Below, piece by piece: positions 6,699 through 7,817 of a DNA stretch of 7,817 bases (the first letter of the stretch is position 1; each line of letters starts with the position of its first letter). The stretch is from contig DRHD01000066.1 of the NCBI GenBank assembly GCA_011049795.1, positions 1-7,817 on the forward strand, in the 5' to 3' direction. Origin of the DNA: Porticoccus sp. (GTDB lineage Bacteria; Pseudomonadota; Gammaproteobacteria; Pseudomonadales; Porticoccaceae). The notes below the pieces were generated by a model. It was not told the DNA's origin, did no database searches, and saw nothing but the letters and a program-made list of their open reading frames with translations. The position numbers and the translations under genes were made by a program.

Positions 6699-7817
6699 CT
6701 ACAACACAAGGGCGGCGGGCGGAGGAGCATAGTGAAATGGGGCCGCGTAAGCTTCAGGAGGAGGAGCACTACCTGTCCCTTCACCCCCCCACAGCCTAGC
6801 ACCCGTTACCATTTCCCCCCCCTCCCCAGCACTGGATAAAGGCCTAGTTCCATTACCCCCGTACGCAGTGACAGCACCATAACCCAGGACGTAGCCCACA
6901 GCGGCACCACCAGCACCATAAGCCGCTCCAACACCACCCATTTCCAGCGACGCCTTCCAATCGCCGTCTGTTGTAATCATTCCGTAAGTAAAGCCCGCCG
7001 CAAACCCGTAAATTGCACCAATAGAAGTGATTAGCGCTAGACCCATGTAGAAATTTACACCATAGAGTGCGAACATGCCCCCGGTGAAGAGACCCATCGC
7101 GACGCCGCCGATAAGGATCCACATATAAGGGTTTTCAACATCCCAAAAAGCACCCTTCCAAAATCTGTTTTCTGGCGCGTTACCACTAGGGTCGTTGAGA
7201 TTCACCGGGTCGGCATTGGCATAGCCGTAGGGACTGGTGCCGCCATTGAAGGTCGGATCCAGCGTTGTAAAGCTGTGGAGCAGGGGAATATAAACCCGGT
7301 CGCCCATTACGTTGATATCGATGGCAAAGGTTTCTGTCTCCACGCCACTGGCGCCATCAAAACCGGTATCGGGCATGCCTTCCATGGTGATTGGGTGCGC
7401 GGTTAACACTTCGCCATACGGGCTATACAAACTTAACTCATCCAGCACCTCACCCAGACCATTGGTCGTCAACAGGGCATTATTCTGTAAGCTGCTGTAC
7501 TGCCACTGCTCCTCACTGGCATCCGCCGCAACGGACAAGCTAACCCCACCGGGTAGTGCGATGCTTTGACTGATTGGCACACGCTGCTCATTCAGCGCCC
7601 AACCATTTGCACTATACAAAATAGTTTCCGGGGCCTCTTCCCCCGTGTCCGGGTCGAGTTGATGGGTCACTTTTGCGAGTACACGGCCATTGGCACTGCG
7701 AGTATAGGCCACACGTTTCCCCGCACTGTCGCTGGCACTCATTAGCTGATCAGTTTGATCATAGCTCAGGGATAAGGCATCACCATTACCCTGGGTGAGC
7801 TGCGTCATATTATAGCC
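6699..7817 (-). CDS. RHS-repeat protein, C-terminal part (5' end outside window)
   Basis: RHS proteins form a large shell of YD repeats that encloses or delivers a variable C-terminal domain, often a toxin in interbacterial competition. The frame is open to the right edge (GYN precedes the first Met at 7808), so the true start lies beyond. From that Met, residues ~1-130 carry degenerate YD-type repeats (YDQTDQLMSASDSAG, YSPYGEVLTA). Residues ~168-212 form the conserved RHS core end, MGDRVYIPLLHSF then SPYGYANADPVNLNDPSG. After it come three hydrophobic Gly/Ala-rich stretches (~229-250, ~254-279, ~289-316), then a Gly- and Pro-rich tail ending APPPAALVL. No known toxin fold is recognisable in the ~160 residues after the core. 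The stop lies five bases from the IS5-type end. Two G-runs (coding strand; G8 at 6815-6822, G7 at 6784-6790) lie in the tail. Confidence 0.85.
   Translation of the reverse strand, partial: GYNMTQLTQGNGDALSLSYDQTDQLMSASDSAGKRVAYTRSANGRVLAKVTHQLDPDTGEEAPETILYSANGWALNEQRVPISQSIALPGGVSLSVAADASEEQWQYSSLQNNALLTTNGLGEVLDELSLYSPYGEVLTAHPITMEGMPDTGFDGASGVETETFAIDINVMGDRVYIPLLHSFTTLDPTFNGGTSPYGYANADPVNLNDPSGNAPENRFWKGAFWDVENPYMWILIGGVAMGLFTGGMFALYGVNFYMGLALITSIGAIYGFAAGFTYGMITTDGDWKASLEMGGVGAAYGAGGAAVGYVLGYGAVTAYGGNGTRPLSSAGEGGEMVTGARLWGGEGTGSAPPPEAYAAPFHYAPPPAALVL

Overview
The window looks like an accessory region of a gammaproteobacterial chromosome or plasmid. That placement is a guess from the style of the transposases and the RHS protein, because no core gene is present. 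About 80% of it is two related Tn3-family insertion elements lying back to back. The rest is the stump of an IS5-family element and the 3' end of an RHS-repeat protein gene.

Layout: (1) 1-125 is unassigned flank. (2) 126-3363 is a complete transposase-only Tn3-family element (here 'element 1', 3,238 bp). It has about 85-bp inverted terminal repeats and one minus-strand tnpA, like the IS1071 type of Tn3 derivative; no resolvase, res site or cargo is seen. (3) 3364-6331 is a second, related element ('element 2') with a plus-strand tnpA. It keeps its right terminal repeat but has lost its left end and about 48 N-terminal codons of tnpA at the exact outer end of element 1. (4) 6332-6693 contains an IS5-family remnant: one terminal-repeat-like end at 6693 and the first 43 codons of a broken transposase. 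(5) 6699-7817 is the 3' part of a minus-strand RHS gene that runs off the right edge.

The two TnpA proteins have full catalytic triads with identical spacing. They are about 90% identical over their last ~790 residues but only about 48% identical over the preceding ~155, the region that in this family recognises the terminal repeats. The repeats show the same pattern: a nearly invariant outer 22 bp, an invariant 12-bp inner block at a fixed distance, and a diverged stretch between. The likely story is nested insertion. Element 2 landed next to, or in, an IS5 remnant beside the RHS gene. Element 1, with a different end-recognition module, then inserted into element 2's tnpA, and a later rearrangement removed the sequence on the left. 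No target duplication flanks element 1. The RHS protein ends in a glycine-rich hydrophobic segment with no recognisable toxin domain, and no immunity gene is seen in the window.
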